A DNA stretch of 64,000 bases from Kalmusia sp. IMI 367209 (GCA_027946365.1 JAPEUQ010000002.1:3658001-3722000); one strand, 5' to 3'; positions 34,326 to 46,900 are shown, counted from the stretch's first letter. The notes: a model not told the origin generated them from the sequence alone. Translations and numbers: made by a program.

Positions 34326-35100
34326 ATGTCGAGCAGCTCAGCCATTGCTATCCCGCAGCGGAGGAGGAAGCAGAGCAGGAGCAGTCTGGGCAGTGCCAGC
34401 GCAAGCCCCGCCAGCGGCTTCCAGTATGGCAGTTATGAGAGCGTGAGGGGGGAGGATGCTGCTGCCAGCCCAAAGCCGGGGTCTGGCGAGCGGCGGCAGT
34501 CATTGATGTGTACGTCCCGTCCTCTTCATTGTCGTCGCCTCGAGTCCCTGCATCTTGCCGCCGCTCACGTCTCCTTCTTGGAGTATCATGCTGATTCAGC
34601 ACCAGCGCCCGCCTTCTCGAGGGCCGAGCACACCGTGGTCAACATCGGCAACTCAGACATGCCGCGGCTGGTACGTAGTCTCACCTGAAATCCCGGGCGA
34701 GCAAGGAAGTGGCGCTGACCATTGTGTTCCATGTAGATTACTTGTGTCAAGGCCTCACAGGGCTTCGATTGGAATCAAGGTATGTTTCGCACCGGTCCAT
34801 CTTTCATCTGCGCTGTGCAGCGATCCCCGAGCTCGTTTGCGACCGCGCGATCTTCCAGGTTTCAGGCTGTTGCGTCGCAGACTGCTCGCCCTGGGCAGTG
34901 CACCGATCGACCTGAGCACGCTTCCACGTCGTCATTATTTTCTGGTATGTCTGGATTGGGCTAATTGGTGTTTTGTGCGAACAGAGATCTTCTTGCCTAG
35001 CTACGCCAACTTCGAATTCGACGACCTCGAGCGCAAGCAAGACCCCGTGCAGGAGATCATCGTCACAGATGAAGAGGTCGCGAAGATGTTCCCCTCGTAA
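34326..35100 (+). CDS. Small four-exon protein, unknown function
   Basis: Not assigned to a named family. Exons are 34326-34509, 34600-34670, 34737-34779 and 34985-35100; all phases match, giving 137 residues. The first 60 residues are disordered, basic and Ser-rich (IPQRRRKQSRSSLGS). The rest is compact: FSRAEHTVVNIGNSDMPRL, then ITCVKASQGFDWNQ, then EIFLPSYANFEFDDLERKQ, ending VTDEEVAKMFPS. The agreement of four splice junctions and the ordered, non-repetitive C-terminal half argue for a real conserved protein. No signal peptide or membrane segment. The last intron is long (205 bases). Confidence 0.7.
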
Positions 35101-35830
35101 ATCTCTTGAATATCCCATCATCCACGGACACGCATACTAGGCGGCGCAATTGAAAGGCCATCTATGTATGGTAAATTGGGACGGGACCTCGGTCTTGAAC
35201 ACACGAGCATTTGACGGTGTTATGGTTCGGTCGGTCACTTTTGGGTCATTTTTTGGATATAATAAGGTGCTTGGCGGAGGTATTGCCGCTCTCTAATGGT
35301 TTATGAATATGGAGGGAGTTGCTGGATTATATTGGAACTTCCATTCACTGCTGGGTTGCTTCATTGTTCATAGACGGCGGGATAGTATGTAGCTCCCATC
35401 TTTCGTATATTTAACATCATGCAATATGTTTTAAATCATTGCTCATTGGCATTGGAATTTGCGACATTGACTTTGTTCCAGCCGAGAGCTCCCATACCTA
35501 CATTATGTTGCTGTCCTGCTACCCCGTTCCTGCCGTTCCGAGGCCCCAGCCCCACCCTCGTGCATGACGACAGCCACAGCACGAGCCGCGTTATCATCAC
35601 GTGCTCGCGCGGCGATCTTCCGCATCAACAAAACAACCGAAGCAGAAATCAACAATTGCATACACCCCGCCAAACGCACCAATTCCGCCCTTAAAACTAC
35701 AATCCCAGAGAGCGCCTACGTCCCATCGCCACACGTCAAACTCAAATCTTACCCATCCACGAAGAGCTCCTCCTCGACCTCCAACGCGCCCAGCGGACCG
35801 CGCGCACCAAACCCACACCCACCACCCACC
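35101..35830. other. Intergenic upstream of mis14
   Basis: About 730 bases. The mis14 frame stays open upstream of the chosen ATG back to 35564, so a longer N-terminus (MTTATARAALSS...) is formally possible, but it carries no conserved sequence. Confidence 0.45.
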
Positions 35831-36499
35831 ATGGACCCGGAGCACCGCAAAATCGAGCTCCAATCCCCCGCCGACCTCGCCTACCTCACAAAGCAACTGC
35901 GATCCCTCGCCCGCCAAAAACTAGACCTACACCTCCCCGCGCAGCCCGACGCCAGCGCCCCAGACGATCTCCGCGCGCAGGTCGAAGCCATGGTCGACGC
36001 CTTCGTCGCGCAGGTGCTCGCCGGCATGCGGCACAACATCTCGATCAACGGCATCGACGTGGTGGCGCGCGGGGCGGTGGACGAGCAGGGGGGCGTCGAC
36101 GCCGAGGACAAGGAGAACGTCGAGGTTGTGGTCGAAGAGTTTGAGGCGTTTGATCACAAGCTTACGCGCGAGTTGGGAGACGCGGTCAGGAGGAGAGATG
36201 CCCTTGTTGAGAAGATTAGTAGGCATCGGAGGGAGACACCGGGGGTGGCGGCGAGGGGTTGGGAGGAGGGTGGCTGAGGAAGGGAGGTGTTGGAGAGGGC
36301 TAGGGTTGCGGCGTTGGAGGCGGGAAAGTGGAGGTTGGTGGTGTTGAGGCGGCGAAGCGGCAGGTCGAGGTAGAGAGGAATTGGGAGAGGGCGGTCGAGG
36401 GTTGGGCAGGCTGAATAAGGGGTTGCCGGAGACGAGGGCGCGGCTGGAAAGGTGTGGGAGGTGGTGGGGTATTTGGGTGGGAAGAAGGTGACGGAGTAG
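35831..36499 (+). CDS. mis14: Kinetochore MIND-complex subunit Mis14/Nsl1 (several 3' frameshifts)
   Basis: Part of the Mis12/MIND complex that links CENP-C to Ndc80. The start MDPEHRKIELQSPADLAYL and the following ARQKLDLHLP and NISINGIDV segments are diagnostic of Mis14. The frame meets TGA at 36275-36277 after 148 residues, but coiled-coil coding sequence continues in pieces. REVLERARVAALEAGK follows in the same frame, then VEVGGVEAAKRQVEVERNW, then GRLNKGLPETRARLE, then VWEVVGYLGGKKVTE with a stop at 36497-36499. Each shift lies at a short G or A run (GGAAAGTGG, GAGGGTTGG, GAAAGGTG). The expected full protein is about 220 residues. Essential function and intact residue-level pattern suggest base-calling errors in a G-rich stretch; true decay is the alternative. 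Confidence 0.75.
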
Positions 36500-36782
36500 G
36501 TGCGTGGGTGTTGTGGTTTGGTTTGGGCTTGAGCTGGGCGCCTCTCTTTCCTTAAACTCATCAGGCGTTTTGGGGTTATATGGTCACTGGAATTCTTGGT
36601 GTTTGGTTGGAACATCCAGGATGGAATAGATACCCGCGGTTTCCTTGGTTCAAATATCGGTTTACTTTGTTCGTGGGACATGGCTGCTGTGTTACGCATT
36701 TCAAAACAAGTTCATAAATGTTACTAAATCAAGGGTATCTGACTCCGGAAACGCCAATTCCGATCCTGAACACTGGCCATGC

Positions 36783-37927
36783 TTACTCTTCAGAGTCCTC
36801 ATCTTCTTCATCTTCATCTTCGTCTTCTTCCATTTCTTCCACGATGAGCGCATCCATGTTTATAGGGCTCTCTAGATTATTTATCTTTCGCTGCTTCAAC
36901 CAAGCCCTTACCTTCGCCTTGTTGATAAAATACTCTCTCTGTCCTTCTAAATCTCTATATTCTAGAACCTTCATATAATTGAGCGCATCGTATATGTGCT
37001 CGGAGGATATGGCTGTTTCCTCACGTAGATCGGCGATGGTGATGCTTTCGTCCGATGAGGTGTTGAGGATAACGCGCGAAAGAGTCTTCGACCAGTATGC
37101 GTGGTAGGCGGCATGTCCACTATCAGATAGTGCTACAACCATATCAGCATAAACAGACTTCAACTAGAAATGAGGCAACTTACGTCCCTCGGGTCCAGCC
37201 CTCTGCTCATGCCTCCCCAGCTCATAACTCGCCGCCATCAGCACCTGGCCCAGCCCTTTCTTCTGCCACGGCGGAAAGACACATATACACGCCAGATTTT
37301 CATGACCCCAGCTCAGCTTCTCTTTTGAGAAGAAGCCCACAACTTGGAGTTCGGATGTGGCGGCGGCGGCGCCCAGTCTCGTGTTCGGGATTGCGGGGAC
37401 GGGGTTTTCGAGCACGAGTAGGTAGTACATGAAGCCTGTTACTTCGTAGAAGACGTGTTTTGGGCCGAGGAAGAGCTTCCCGAAGAGGGAGAGGTTTTGC
37501 GCGTAGAGCTTATGCTGTGCGCCGTCCAGCGCATAGATAGAGATGTCCTCCTGTTTATATATACGCTCTCCAGGCGGTGGTGAATCACGGAGCGGACATA
37601 ATCTCTACGCATCGTATTAGCATCTCATCCTTCCCCGCAACATGACTTAACAATACAAGCATGAAAAGCTCGACTCACTAGGTGCCGCACGAATAGCACA
37701 GGCTCTTTCGTGTACTTGAAGCACCATTGGCATACGTAAAGCTGGTCTGTGTTCTGTCCGAGGAATTCCCCGGGGTATTGCGAGTCGCATCTTTCGCGTG
37801 GCTTGAGGAGGAGGGACCCGAAGACTACTTCGTAGACGTGGTTTTTCTTGGCTTCGGCTTCGGCTGCTTTAGCTTCTTCGGAGGTGAGAGGGGTGGCGCT
37901 GTCGGAATCGGTGGGGTCGGCTGCCAT
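36783..37927 (-). CDS. SAS2: MYST-family histone acetyltransferase, SAS2-like
   Basis: Catalytic subunit of a SAS-type complex that acetylates histone H4 Lys16. Exons are 37927-37679, 37604-37184 and 37132-36783, in phase, 339 residues (yeast Sas2 is 338). A C2HC zinc finger is formed by Cys66, Cys69, His82 and Cys86 (LYVCQWC, RHLRLCP), spanning the first splice. The acetyl-CoA loop reads FPPWQKKGLGQ; the active-site region is VVGFFSKEKLSWGHENLACI, and GPEGPLSDSGHAAYHAYW crosses the second splice. There is no chromodomain, which argues against Esa1. The tail after NLESPINMDALIVEE is a run of Glu and Asp. A longer N-terminus from 38062 is possible but less likely. It is convergent with mis14. 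Confidence 0.88.
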
Positions 37928-38799
37928 TGAGGATGTAGGGAGGGGGGGATTTGCGTGATTTGCGCATTCGTATGGCGCCCTATGGGGTTGCACGCGTGGT
38001 GGGAAGGATGCTTGCAGTGGTGGAGCTAGGTTAGATGCGGTTAGTAGTAGTCGCGATGGCACGTGTATATACTGGATACTTCAGTGTTTAGATCGTTGAG
38101 CATGAAATCAGTCTAATCTCTGGATTTTATTACTGTCCTTTGATTTATTCGTGTACTTCATTTTTCCCTAAATATAAGTTGACAGGAGGTTGGCCTTTCC
38201 CTTGTCCCGATTGGCTTTCTACTCTGTAATACCATATATTCCAACACCGCGATAGGTTTGAGCAGGCTAGCAGACCACAGCCCCTGTTTATTTCTTCGCC
38301 TTCTTTTGTTTTCGTTCCCCACCCTTATTCAATCAGTACAAGACACCACATATTCGTAACTAGATACTGTTCATATCAATTCAAAAATATCGGAGCACTT
38401 ATAGACGATAATCAGGGGTGACTTTACCCAATTACGACACCCGAACACAGACGATAATATAAGCACCTCTACGAGTTGTTTGAGCGACATGTCGCAACAA
38501 TCGACGTTCGAGTTCCAGCGCTGCGGACCAATCTATGATTCATGCTGCATAATGTTAGAGCCATCGAACACGTACCATATCGATAAACCTCATCCATCAG
38601 ATATACAAGCACGTGCCGAATCTTGTAACAGCTGCCAGCTGTACTGTGAAGTCTTCGAGCGCGAGTAAGGAGAGTGCTGTTTTGCTTCCTTTGTGCGCAA
38701 CAAAAAGTCTACCAGCAAACTCCCCTGCTTGAATGCTATATCAAAATGGTCTTGACTAGAAGTATCGAACTCTCTTAGGCTCTGCTTCCCTTCCTATAG
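37928..38799. other. Intergenic
   Basis: About 870 bases, AT-rich, with the SAS2 promoter at its left. A 62-codon plus-strand frame at 38480 has no similarity. Beginning of the gene-poor interval. Confidence 0.45.
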
Positions 38800-40490
38800 C
38801 CGTGGGTCGAAGTTGTGAACGAGATGTGCGACTACGAGTGAAATCTCAACCATCCCCAGAGGTCTTCCGACGCACCTGTATGGGCCTAAAAAGTCAATTG
38901 CTTTCATAAAGATGGGAAAGTAGAGCCTACCAATGGAAAAAGGAATGAATGCTGATTGATCCTTGATCAGTCCTGGTTCCGTTGTCCATCGCTCTGATAT
39001 TCATTCATTCGGTTTGCAAAAGTATCTCTCGTCTGTGATTTTCTCCTAGCAATTGATTTGTGCGTAGAGTAGGTGGTCAAGGAGTGGCTTACCATGAAAA
39101 ATTGTGTAACTCGGGACCTTGATGACACAGTCATCGGGACTGAACGTGTTACCGACCTGGAGACCTTGTGGTGGGCTTACTCGTTCATCACCGCTAAGAA
39201 AAAGCGGCTGCAGTCGGAGTGATTCGAGCATGATCGAATTCAACACAGGATAGTGCTGCTTAGATTGAAGGACCCTGAATCGAAGAGTGGGTCAACCTCA
39301 GTCTGTAGTTGCTTGAGAGCTTTAGGATTGGTGGCAGGATAGAACGAGAGAGATATTAAAGCAGAGGGAACGTTCCCACTGTTTGTGTTCACTCTACGAT
39401 GACGATGCGAAGTGGAGCCTTAGCAACTGACCTGCCTGCTACCATCGCCAATCTTGCTTGCCACGCCATTGGAAACCTTGCCCCTTCACCATTTTTCTCC
39501 GAGGGAACAAGTATGAGCACAGGTCTTGGACATTTGGTTTGGTCTAACATACAATTAGCGTACCTTGTAAGATGTTATAGAAATTTCAGTATGTTACCTT
39601 TCTTCTTTCATCTATCATCAATCTACTAATACAGTGAAGATGTGATTTTCTGGGATCAGGAATCGAAATATATCAGTCACTGAATGAACCCATGGCACAT
39701 GGTCATATGTACCGATTGCTATCCGGCTCTTGCGAAGACCATCGTGAGAATCATATATATCATTGTTCAGATTGGACACTTTAACAATGCATTGTGAGAA
39801 TATCATGAAATCCATAAGCTTGAATGCAAATGATCCAAACATGGTTACAACGTCATTCTTGGAGGGAGCTTCGCGGAACGAGCTCACGAGATCTGCAGTC
39901 TTCATATTGATCTTGGAAATATGGTTCGACATCTCTGAGGTGCCACCAGCCGCATTCACGAATATGATCTAGATTATTGACCTCGAAACCCGTGCTCCCA
40001 TGACCGTCACTTCTTTGCGTGCAAACCAGGATCTCGCGTTCAATGGAGGTTGTGCCTGGTACCCCCCATATCGTACCAGGGGCCTTTGAGACAGTCTGAA
40101 CGGTTTCGATTAATCTCATTAATTGCGTCTACATGGTTGATCAAAAGCTCGTGAGGACCTGTTGTGCTGAATTCAGTCTGCAAAATCCGGGAGGAAGGTG
40201 AAGGATGACGAACCAGTACGAACAACGTCCCCATGTTTCGCATGAAGATCACGTAACTCTGCATAGTACCTCTGGGTTTTATGAGAAATATACGCACTAT
40301 ATCACTGCGGCAAAGCAGCTGGTCTGGGACTGGGGAAGATGCGGCTTCGATGTAGCAGTAAGTGGTATGCCGTAATGCTAAAATCCAACGCAATCTGGCA
40401 TGGTGCAAATAGAATCGCCGCATCAAACCAAGCTTGCGAAATAGAGCTACACAGTAATATACAAAAGGAAAATATAACCACATGCTGAAA
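38800..40490 (-). pseudogene. Cytochrome P450 pseudogene
   Basis: A near full-length fungal P450 in pieces. In gene order (minus strand): a hydrophobic start and GPHELLINHVDAINEI with KGPWYDMGGTRHNLH near 40.0-40.2 kb; FGSFAFKLMDFMIFS and GTYDHVPWVHSVTDIF near 39.7 kb; LISLSFYPATNPKALKQLQ near 39.35 kb; the K-helix ExxR segment LNSIMLESLRLQP near 39.2 kb; and the haem region FSIG-PYRCVGRPLGMVEIS near 38.87 kb. The haem Cys codon is at 38872-38874. Lesions include a frame change just before the K helix, multiple shifts in the N-terminal half and an in-frame TGA at 39001-39003 where the family has Phe or Trp (PNE-stop-ISERW). Introns near 39.05 and 38.9 kb look genuine. Substrate unknown. Confidence 0.8.
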
Positions 40491-42316
40491 TAAAGAAAAC
40501 GACGATATTCCCAGTCTGCTTGTTAAACTCACCAGGAGTGAAGTAGAGCAGATGTGAGGCGAGGCCAAGGCCGGACAGAGTGGGCGTGGTAAAACATCGA
40601 TTGCAGGGAGTGGGAATAGTCCGACGCCTGATGGGCCTCCTTCCAATCTAGCTTCACCTAGAAAGACAGCCATCATCGCTATCTCGGCTACCTTGAGTAC
40701 GCTTCGTCTTGATCATGGACCATGCATCCTTGATCAGCAACGATTGGGCGCACTCTATCATTGAGATTCCCTATTTATGCAACGGCCGATTTTACTACGA
40801 CGACCTGCGCTTCCCGATATACCTTGATCGCGTAGGGATAGAAATCATCAAGAATAATATGTTTGATGTCTTCAAAATGGTGGACGCTGTACCATTCATG
40901 TAGTCATGGCTCTGCTTTGGTCTACTTTGGGAAGCTCCTAAAGCCAAGTCGAGGTAAACGATAGCGCTCAAGCGGGCGAGCTTTGAACTGTTTGCAGAAA
41001 CGGTTAGTAAACAACGATATTTTTCCATGGCCAGCTTTCGACAGGCTATCTGCTTAACAAAAGGGTGATTGCTTGTCTAAGTCTCCCCTGTAGCGTGCTT
41101 CGCAATTTGAAAGATTATCATCGACTTGCGCTGGAGCGGCAGCGGGTTTTCTGTACAGTCCATCAAGTCAAGCTCTCGCGCCGTAACTACTAGAATGTAT
41201 ACTTTTCTATATCCGACTATCTGTTCTCGCTTGTCTGCAGATGTGCAAGGAGATATCAAGGTACTTGATTGAGGCGGTAGTAAAAATATGTTTTTACGCC
41301 ACAGACAATCGTCCTAAGGCCCTACCCAAGTTCAAGCTGAAGCCAGAATACGGACCCTCTTTGCCGGTAAGACGCGACTTTCGATGCCTACAATCCGAAG
41401 GGGAAGGGTCAGGTGGTAGAAAATCTTGTATTTTTGTGAGATTGATAGGATGTGAGCATGACCATAAAACAGGGCTCCGAAATGGGCGGCTGCATCACTG
41501 TGGACCTTTGGTTTAGTATAGAAGATAGCAAGAATGCACGGATGGCTTACTATGAACCTACGTAGATGTCCCTAATTATAAATAGATCCCAAGCTTCTGG
41601 TGTGGGACGGATATTCCTGGTGAAGACAGCATAATTAAGGTATACTGCAGATGATATAGTATCAGTAGGATCATGTATAAGTCAAGTACCTATGGCGTCT
41701 TTATGATTAGCTCTCAATCATCTAAGTTTATCTCGCCATGTGTTCGTGCTTGGGCGTAGCGTATATGTAGTCCGGCATTAAAAGACCCTATGTCCGCTCG
41801 CTATATCATATCGGAATATCGGAGTGTCGGCCGCCTGCGTAGCGGACCTTTTACAGAGCACCGGATCGGAAATCGATCTATCCGAAGCATCACGGGAAGG
41901 AGCCTGAATCTTCGCAAAGTCTTCATGGAAGGCTTTGGAATCAAACTTGTGCGCAGAGGTGATCTAAGGTAGTCTTGTGTATGCTGATGATGTATCGACG
42001 GTAGAGGGCAAAGGCAAACGAGGTAGATAGAATAGTTTGAGATCATGTACAATCACGACAATGTATGGTGGACCCTTACATGACTCGTGTGTTTCTGGGG
42101 AAATGCATCGGGTCGCGGGGTGCGGGGCGCGCACCTCGTCGACGAGTTCTATTTGTCGGCAACCATCTTCCACAAGGTCCTCATGGCTAGCGGTAGAGCT
42201 TTCCCGTCAAGCTATCGATGGCAGTAGCGATTTATACAATGTCTCCGCCGACTAGATACCTATCATTGTTCAAGGAGCCCCTACTTAGCCAGAACATCTT
42301 GCGCTAGATCGTTAGA
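40491..42316. other. Gene-poor region
   Basis: About 1.8 kb without a supported gene. Two plus-strand frames read somewhat like protein (40709-40903, WAHSIIEIPYLCNGRFYYDD; 41241-41516, ALPKFKLKPEYGPSLP), but neither has a family match I can name, and both may be relics. No terminal repeats or target-site duplications were seen. Confidence 0.4.
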
Positions 42317-43601
42317 ATGGTTTCTCTTCCTGCAAAGAAGACTATGCTCGCGCAGCAGTATGCTTGTCCTACTGCGCGTGGAATATATCACTTACGTATG
42401 CTAGATACGACGCGCGCGACAACACACTCCACCTCAACGAGATTCCAATCCCAGAGCCCCGCGAACACGAACTTCTTATCAAAATTCAAAATGCTTCCCT
42501 ATGCCATTCCGACGTTATGCTTTTCGAGCCCAACGACCAAGGCCTGATTCTCGGAAAGAACCCCGTTACCATCGGCCACGAAGCGACCGGCACAGTCGTT
42601 GGTACCGGCTCAGGGGAGGCGGCCAGCAAATTCAAGGATGGCGATAATGTTGGCTTTCTCTGCGCTGTCGAGTGTTGCTTCGAGTGTGCGAACTGTAGGA
42701 CGGTGCATAACTCATGGTGTGAGACGGGGAAGACGAAGATGCAGGGATTCACGCTTGATGGGTATTTTCAGGAGTATGCTGTGGTTGATGCAAGGGCTGC
42801 TATGGTGCTGCCGGATGGACGTACGTTACCTCGATGCTGAGAGGGAAATATGGATGATGTAGCTAACCTGTATGTAGTTGATGTCAAAACCGCGGCACCA
42901 CTTTTCTGTGCAGGCGTAACAGCATTCCACGGGATCCAAGACTGTGAGCTCAAACCTGGGCAGTGGGTAGCTGTTATTGGATGCGGTGGTCTCGGTCATT
43001 TAGGCATTCAGTATGCGAAGTAAGTTTTAGGTGCTCAGATCCTTGCGCTCTGCTAATATTTGATAGAGCAATGGGTCTCAACGTCATCGGACTCGACATC
43101 GCCGACCAGGCACTGGAAGAGGCGAAAGCATGCGGCGCAGATCACGTATTCAACTCGATAAAGGACAAAGACTGGAAGAAGAAGGTTCTCGAAATCACCG
43201 GTGGCGGCGTCGACGCAGCAGTAAACTTCACCGCGTCCAAGAAGTCATATGACGACTGTCCTGATATTATCAAACCAGGACAGGGTCTATTGATGGTCGT
43301 TGGTATCCCTCGGGAACCGCTACAGCTCAATGCACTAGACATTGCCCTGGGAAAATTCCGTGTGAAAGGATCTAACAACGGAAGTAAGTGAACGGGTGTG
43401 GATACGTTCGATCGAGGCTAACGAATCTCAGCCTGTTACAATATGAGACCGGCTATTGAGTTCAGCGCAAAGCATAACATTAAGCCGCACCAAACGCTCT
43501 TCAAGTTGGAGGAGTTGCCAAAGATGATTGATTTGATGAACTCGCACAAGGCGCAGGGACGGATGGGCGTAGTTTTCGAGGGAGAAAAGAGCAATCTTTA
43601 G
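42317..43601 (+). CDS. Zinc-dependent alcohol dehydrogenase (MDR family)
   Basis: NAD(P)-dependent medium-chain dehydrogenase acting on an alcohol or aldehyde; substrate not predictable. Five exons: 42317-42357, 42405-42820, 42878-43019, 43067-43383 and 43432-43601, all in phase, 361 residues. The catalytic zinc ligands Cys47 (SLCHSD) and His72 (GHEATG) are present. The structural zinc site is Cys105, Cys108, Cys111 and Cys119 (CFECANCRTVHNSWC). The Rossmann motif is GCGGLGHLGIQYAK, followed by GLDIADQALEEAK. The first intron (GTATGC donor, 47 bases) lies after only 41 coding bases; skipping it would give a wrong N-terminus. It is the first intact gene right of the P450 relic, but no cluster is evident. 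Confidence 0.92.
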
Positions 43602-43983
43602 AGGAAGCGGTGATATCAGGATGTATTCTATGTCATGTGAAGCGAGCGAGCTTTAATGGAATGTTATAGGGCCGTAAACATTTTTAATCGTTGTCAGACG
43701 AATGAGAGGGTTTTCATCATCTATGTTGTAGTGTGTATGCATATCTGAATACGTTCAAGCTTGCGGCGACGAGAAGTGGCGCTTTCGTCTGTGGTTGCTG
43801 TGGAAACAGCTTGGGCTGCTGTTTCCGGCTCAAGCGTCCGCGGCTGCATCAACACGCCGCGCGCCCCACCATTCCCGACACGACCTTCACAACGACAACG
43901 CGCCCAGGTAAGCCTTTTGGATTCTGTCTGCAGTTCAGTCACTGCTTCCTTTTCTTCTCCTTTTTGATACCCCTCTCGGCGCT
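43602..43983. other. Intergenic ADH-bub1
   Basis: About 380 bases between two plus-strand genes, with a pyrimidine-rich stretch directly before the BUB1 ATG. Nothing else was seen. Confidence 0.5.
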
Positions 43984-46900
43984 ATGGGTTCCGACGATCT
44001 TATCGACTTCGACGTGATCGAAAACCAAAAGGAGAATATCCAATCCCTGCCCAGCGGCCGCTCCGCCAAAGCACTCGCGCAACTATACACACCTCCACTA
44101 TCTGGTGCCGCAGGAAAGGCTCTGTCTCCGTCACAAACACAGGATGCGCATAACGAAACGCGACAGCAATTCGAGAAGGAGCTGCAGGCAATCGATGAGT
44201 CCGACGACCCTCTCGATGTTTATGACCGTTACGTGAAGTGGACACTAGACGCATACCCCTCCGCACAAAACACACCGCAGTCTCAGCTGTGTCCTCTGCT
44301 TGAGCGCGCAACGAAAGCCTTCCAGTCGTCATCGCACTATAAGAACGACCCGCGCTACCTCAAGCTGTGGCTCCACTACATCCGGCTCTTCTCCGATGCG
44401 CCACGAGAGACATTCGCATACCTCGCGCGACACAACATTGGTGATGGACTAGCTCTCTTCTATGAAGAGTTCGCAGCCTGGCTCGAGACAGCCGGTCGGT
44501 GGACACAGGCCGAGGAAGTGTACAGCATGGGGATCGACAAGGAGGCGCGCCCCGTCGAGCGTCTGATCCGCAAATATGGCGAGTTCCAACACCGATTCGA
44601 GAGTCGGCCACAGCAAGATGCTGAGCCTACGAGCCCTGCGCTGCCTGCCGTGCGACCTGCACTCGCTGCAAAAATCGACCCTTTCTCGCATGCTGGAACA
44701 ACCGATCCGCAAGCACAAAGCCGCGCACAAATGGGAGGCAATTCTCATAAGTCAGGCAAACCAAAACTCGCTATTTTCTCAGATGGCGACGAACCACCGA
44801 AACCTGGTTCTAGCGGAAGCTCAAAAGGTTGGGATAGCATCGGATCTCTGGCGGACCGAAAAAAGGAAAACACTGCTGAGGCGCGTTCATGGGTGGGAGA
44901 GACGTTGAAAGTGGGCAAGAAGAACACTGGGGTTCAGAAGATGATGATTTTTAAGGACGAGGTAAGTCGTAGAAACGCACCAGGCCCCTACAAATATTTA
45001 CAAGCACAGGACTAACGGGTGTGGCGTTTGCCGTTTATGTATTTCAGACTACACTATTATCCAATAACGAATCTTCAATGCCTCATCCATTGCGCTCCGA
45101 GCTGGAAACCGTGAACCCAAGGACGGGGAGAGTTGAGATTGTATTTGTGAACCTCGAGCAGGTTTACCCTAACCAAAACGCGGAATACTCTTTTGAAGAG
45201 CTGCGAGCTAAATACCGAGGATGGATGGACATGGATTGGGCAGCTATTCGAAGAGATGAACAACAGAAGGCTGACACGCCAGTTTTGGTGGACGTACAGC
45301 AAGACTCAACATCACAGGCGGTCGTGAATGAGAAGATTTCGATTCATGTAGATGTGGAACTAACGCCAGAACCATTGGTTTCAGAATTGGAAGAGCAGAA
45401 GGAGAAGAGTAGCAAGGCACTTCAAATCCATGTGGACGAGGCGTCCATGCAACGAACGGCACCTCCAGCATCGACAGAGGAGCCCAAGAAGACTGGCAAG
45501 AAGTTTCAGGTTCACACGGATGATCAATCATCAGCGTCTCAACAGCCAACTCCTAATGTTCGAGAAGCGCCGAAGAAGGCTAATAAGGCGTTTGAAGTCC
45601 TTGCGGATGAAGATACAAAACTAAAAATAACACCTCCAGCACTTGGAGAGTCCAGGAGAGAGGCACCTAGAATCCAGACTGTGCCCTTGAAGGGTAGTAT
45701 TGAAGATGAGCTGGTGCTCAATGATGAGAATACGCCCCCTTCACAAGTGGATGTAGAGAAAGCGAAGGCGACCAAGAAATCGAGACGAGAAGAGCGCGCG
45801 AATCGAACTCGCAAAATCAAGGTAATGGAGGTCAAGGAGATCCGGGGTGAGACGCAGACCAGTGAGTGATTCTATTGTTCCAAAATGCTTGCATTCATGG
45901 CTTATATCGCACAGTTCAAACGAACCTAGATTCTCCAACGGGTCGCAAGATTCGACGTAAAAAAATTGGCAAAGAAGCAACAATGACCCTACACACAAAA
46001 GAAGCAATGGATGAGATCTACGACATCTTCAATGAACCCCTCAAGGAAGCTACCGATACAGCTCCTGAAGTAGAGAGCGAAGAAGAGAGCAGTGACGGTG
46101 ATGATGAGGACGACTATACTAGTGCTGGAGAAAGTACTGGAACTGGTCATCTTTCCTGCGCTACAAGCGAATTTGGGGACGAGACAACTGCCGCGGACTT
46201 CACTTTAGGCACGACGATAGGAGACGATGAGGTGGAAGAGAGTGAGGCAGATGAAACCGACACCAAGAGCGTCTCAGCATGGTCCGAATTTACTGAAAGC
46301 AAACATGTGCCAAAAGGACATAGACGCTCCGAGTCAGAAGGCGAAGATCAAGATTCAGAGGGCGACTCCTTCAGCGAAGTGTCGCACTCGCATGCACATA
46401 CTGAAGAGCAATCTGAAGAAGTTGTTACGCCTACTTCTCCAGAACTTCCCTCACATTCGCTACCGACGCGATTTGTGCCTGTACCTCCTGAGGATTACGA
46501 CGTGCCAACACGACCGTATCGGGACCCTGCTATTGCTGCCAACAATCGTTTACCATTCATGACGCCAATCGTTGAGAAAACAGAATCATCACTGGGGATC
46601 GTAACAGCTCACGCGCAGAAGGACTACTTTTCGGCAAAGACTCCATCCCGCTCCAAAGGTACATCCGCGATCATTGAAGATGACGATGAGCCTTGGAGTA
46701 GTCCTTTGCATGACGATCTTGCACAAGCTGCCAGTGGCGCTGGAAGAGTCACAAAGCTCGCTCTTCGAGAGACGAAATCTGCACGAGAACCTCTAGCCGA
46801 ATCAACGCCAGTACAGCCCGTCAAGAGAGAGGCTAGTGTCAAAGACGCGAAACACAAGGGACCTATTATTCAAGACACACAATGTAACCCTGTCGATGAG

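Noticed and set aside
40709..41516. Possible transposon or gene relics in two short plus-strand frames
   Set aside because: No transposase motif, terminal repeat or named family could be recognised; left as unassigned gene-poor DNA.
23755..43601. Secondary metabolite cluster built from the UstYa relic, P450 relic and alcohol dehydrogenase
   Set aside because: The pieces are up to 18 kb apart, separated by housekeeping genes, and two are broken; no core synthase or peptide precursor is present.
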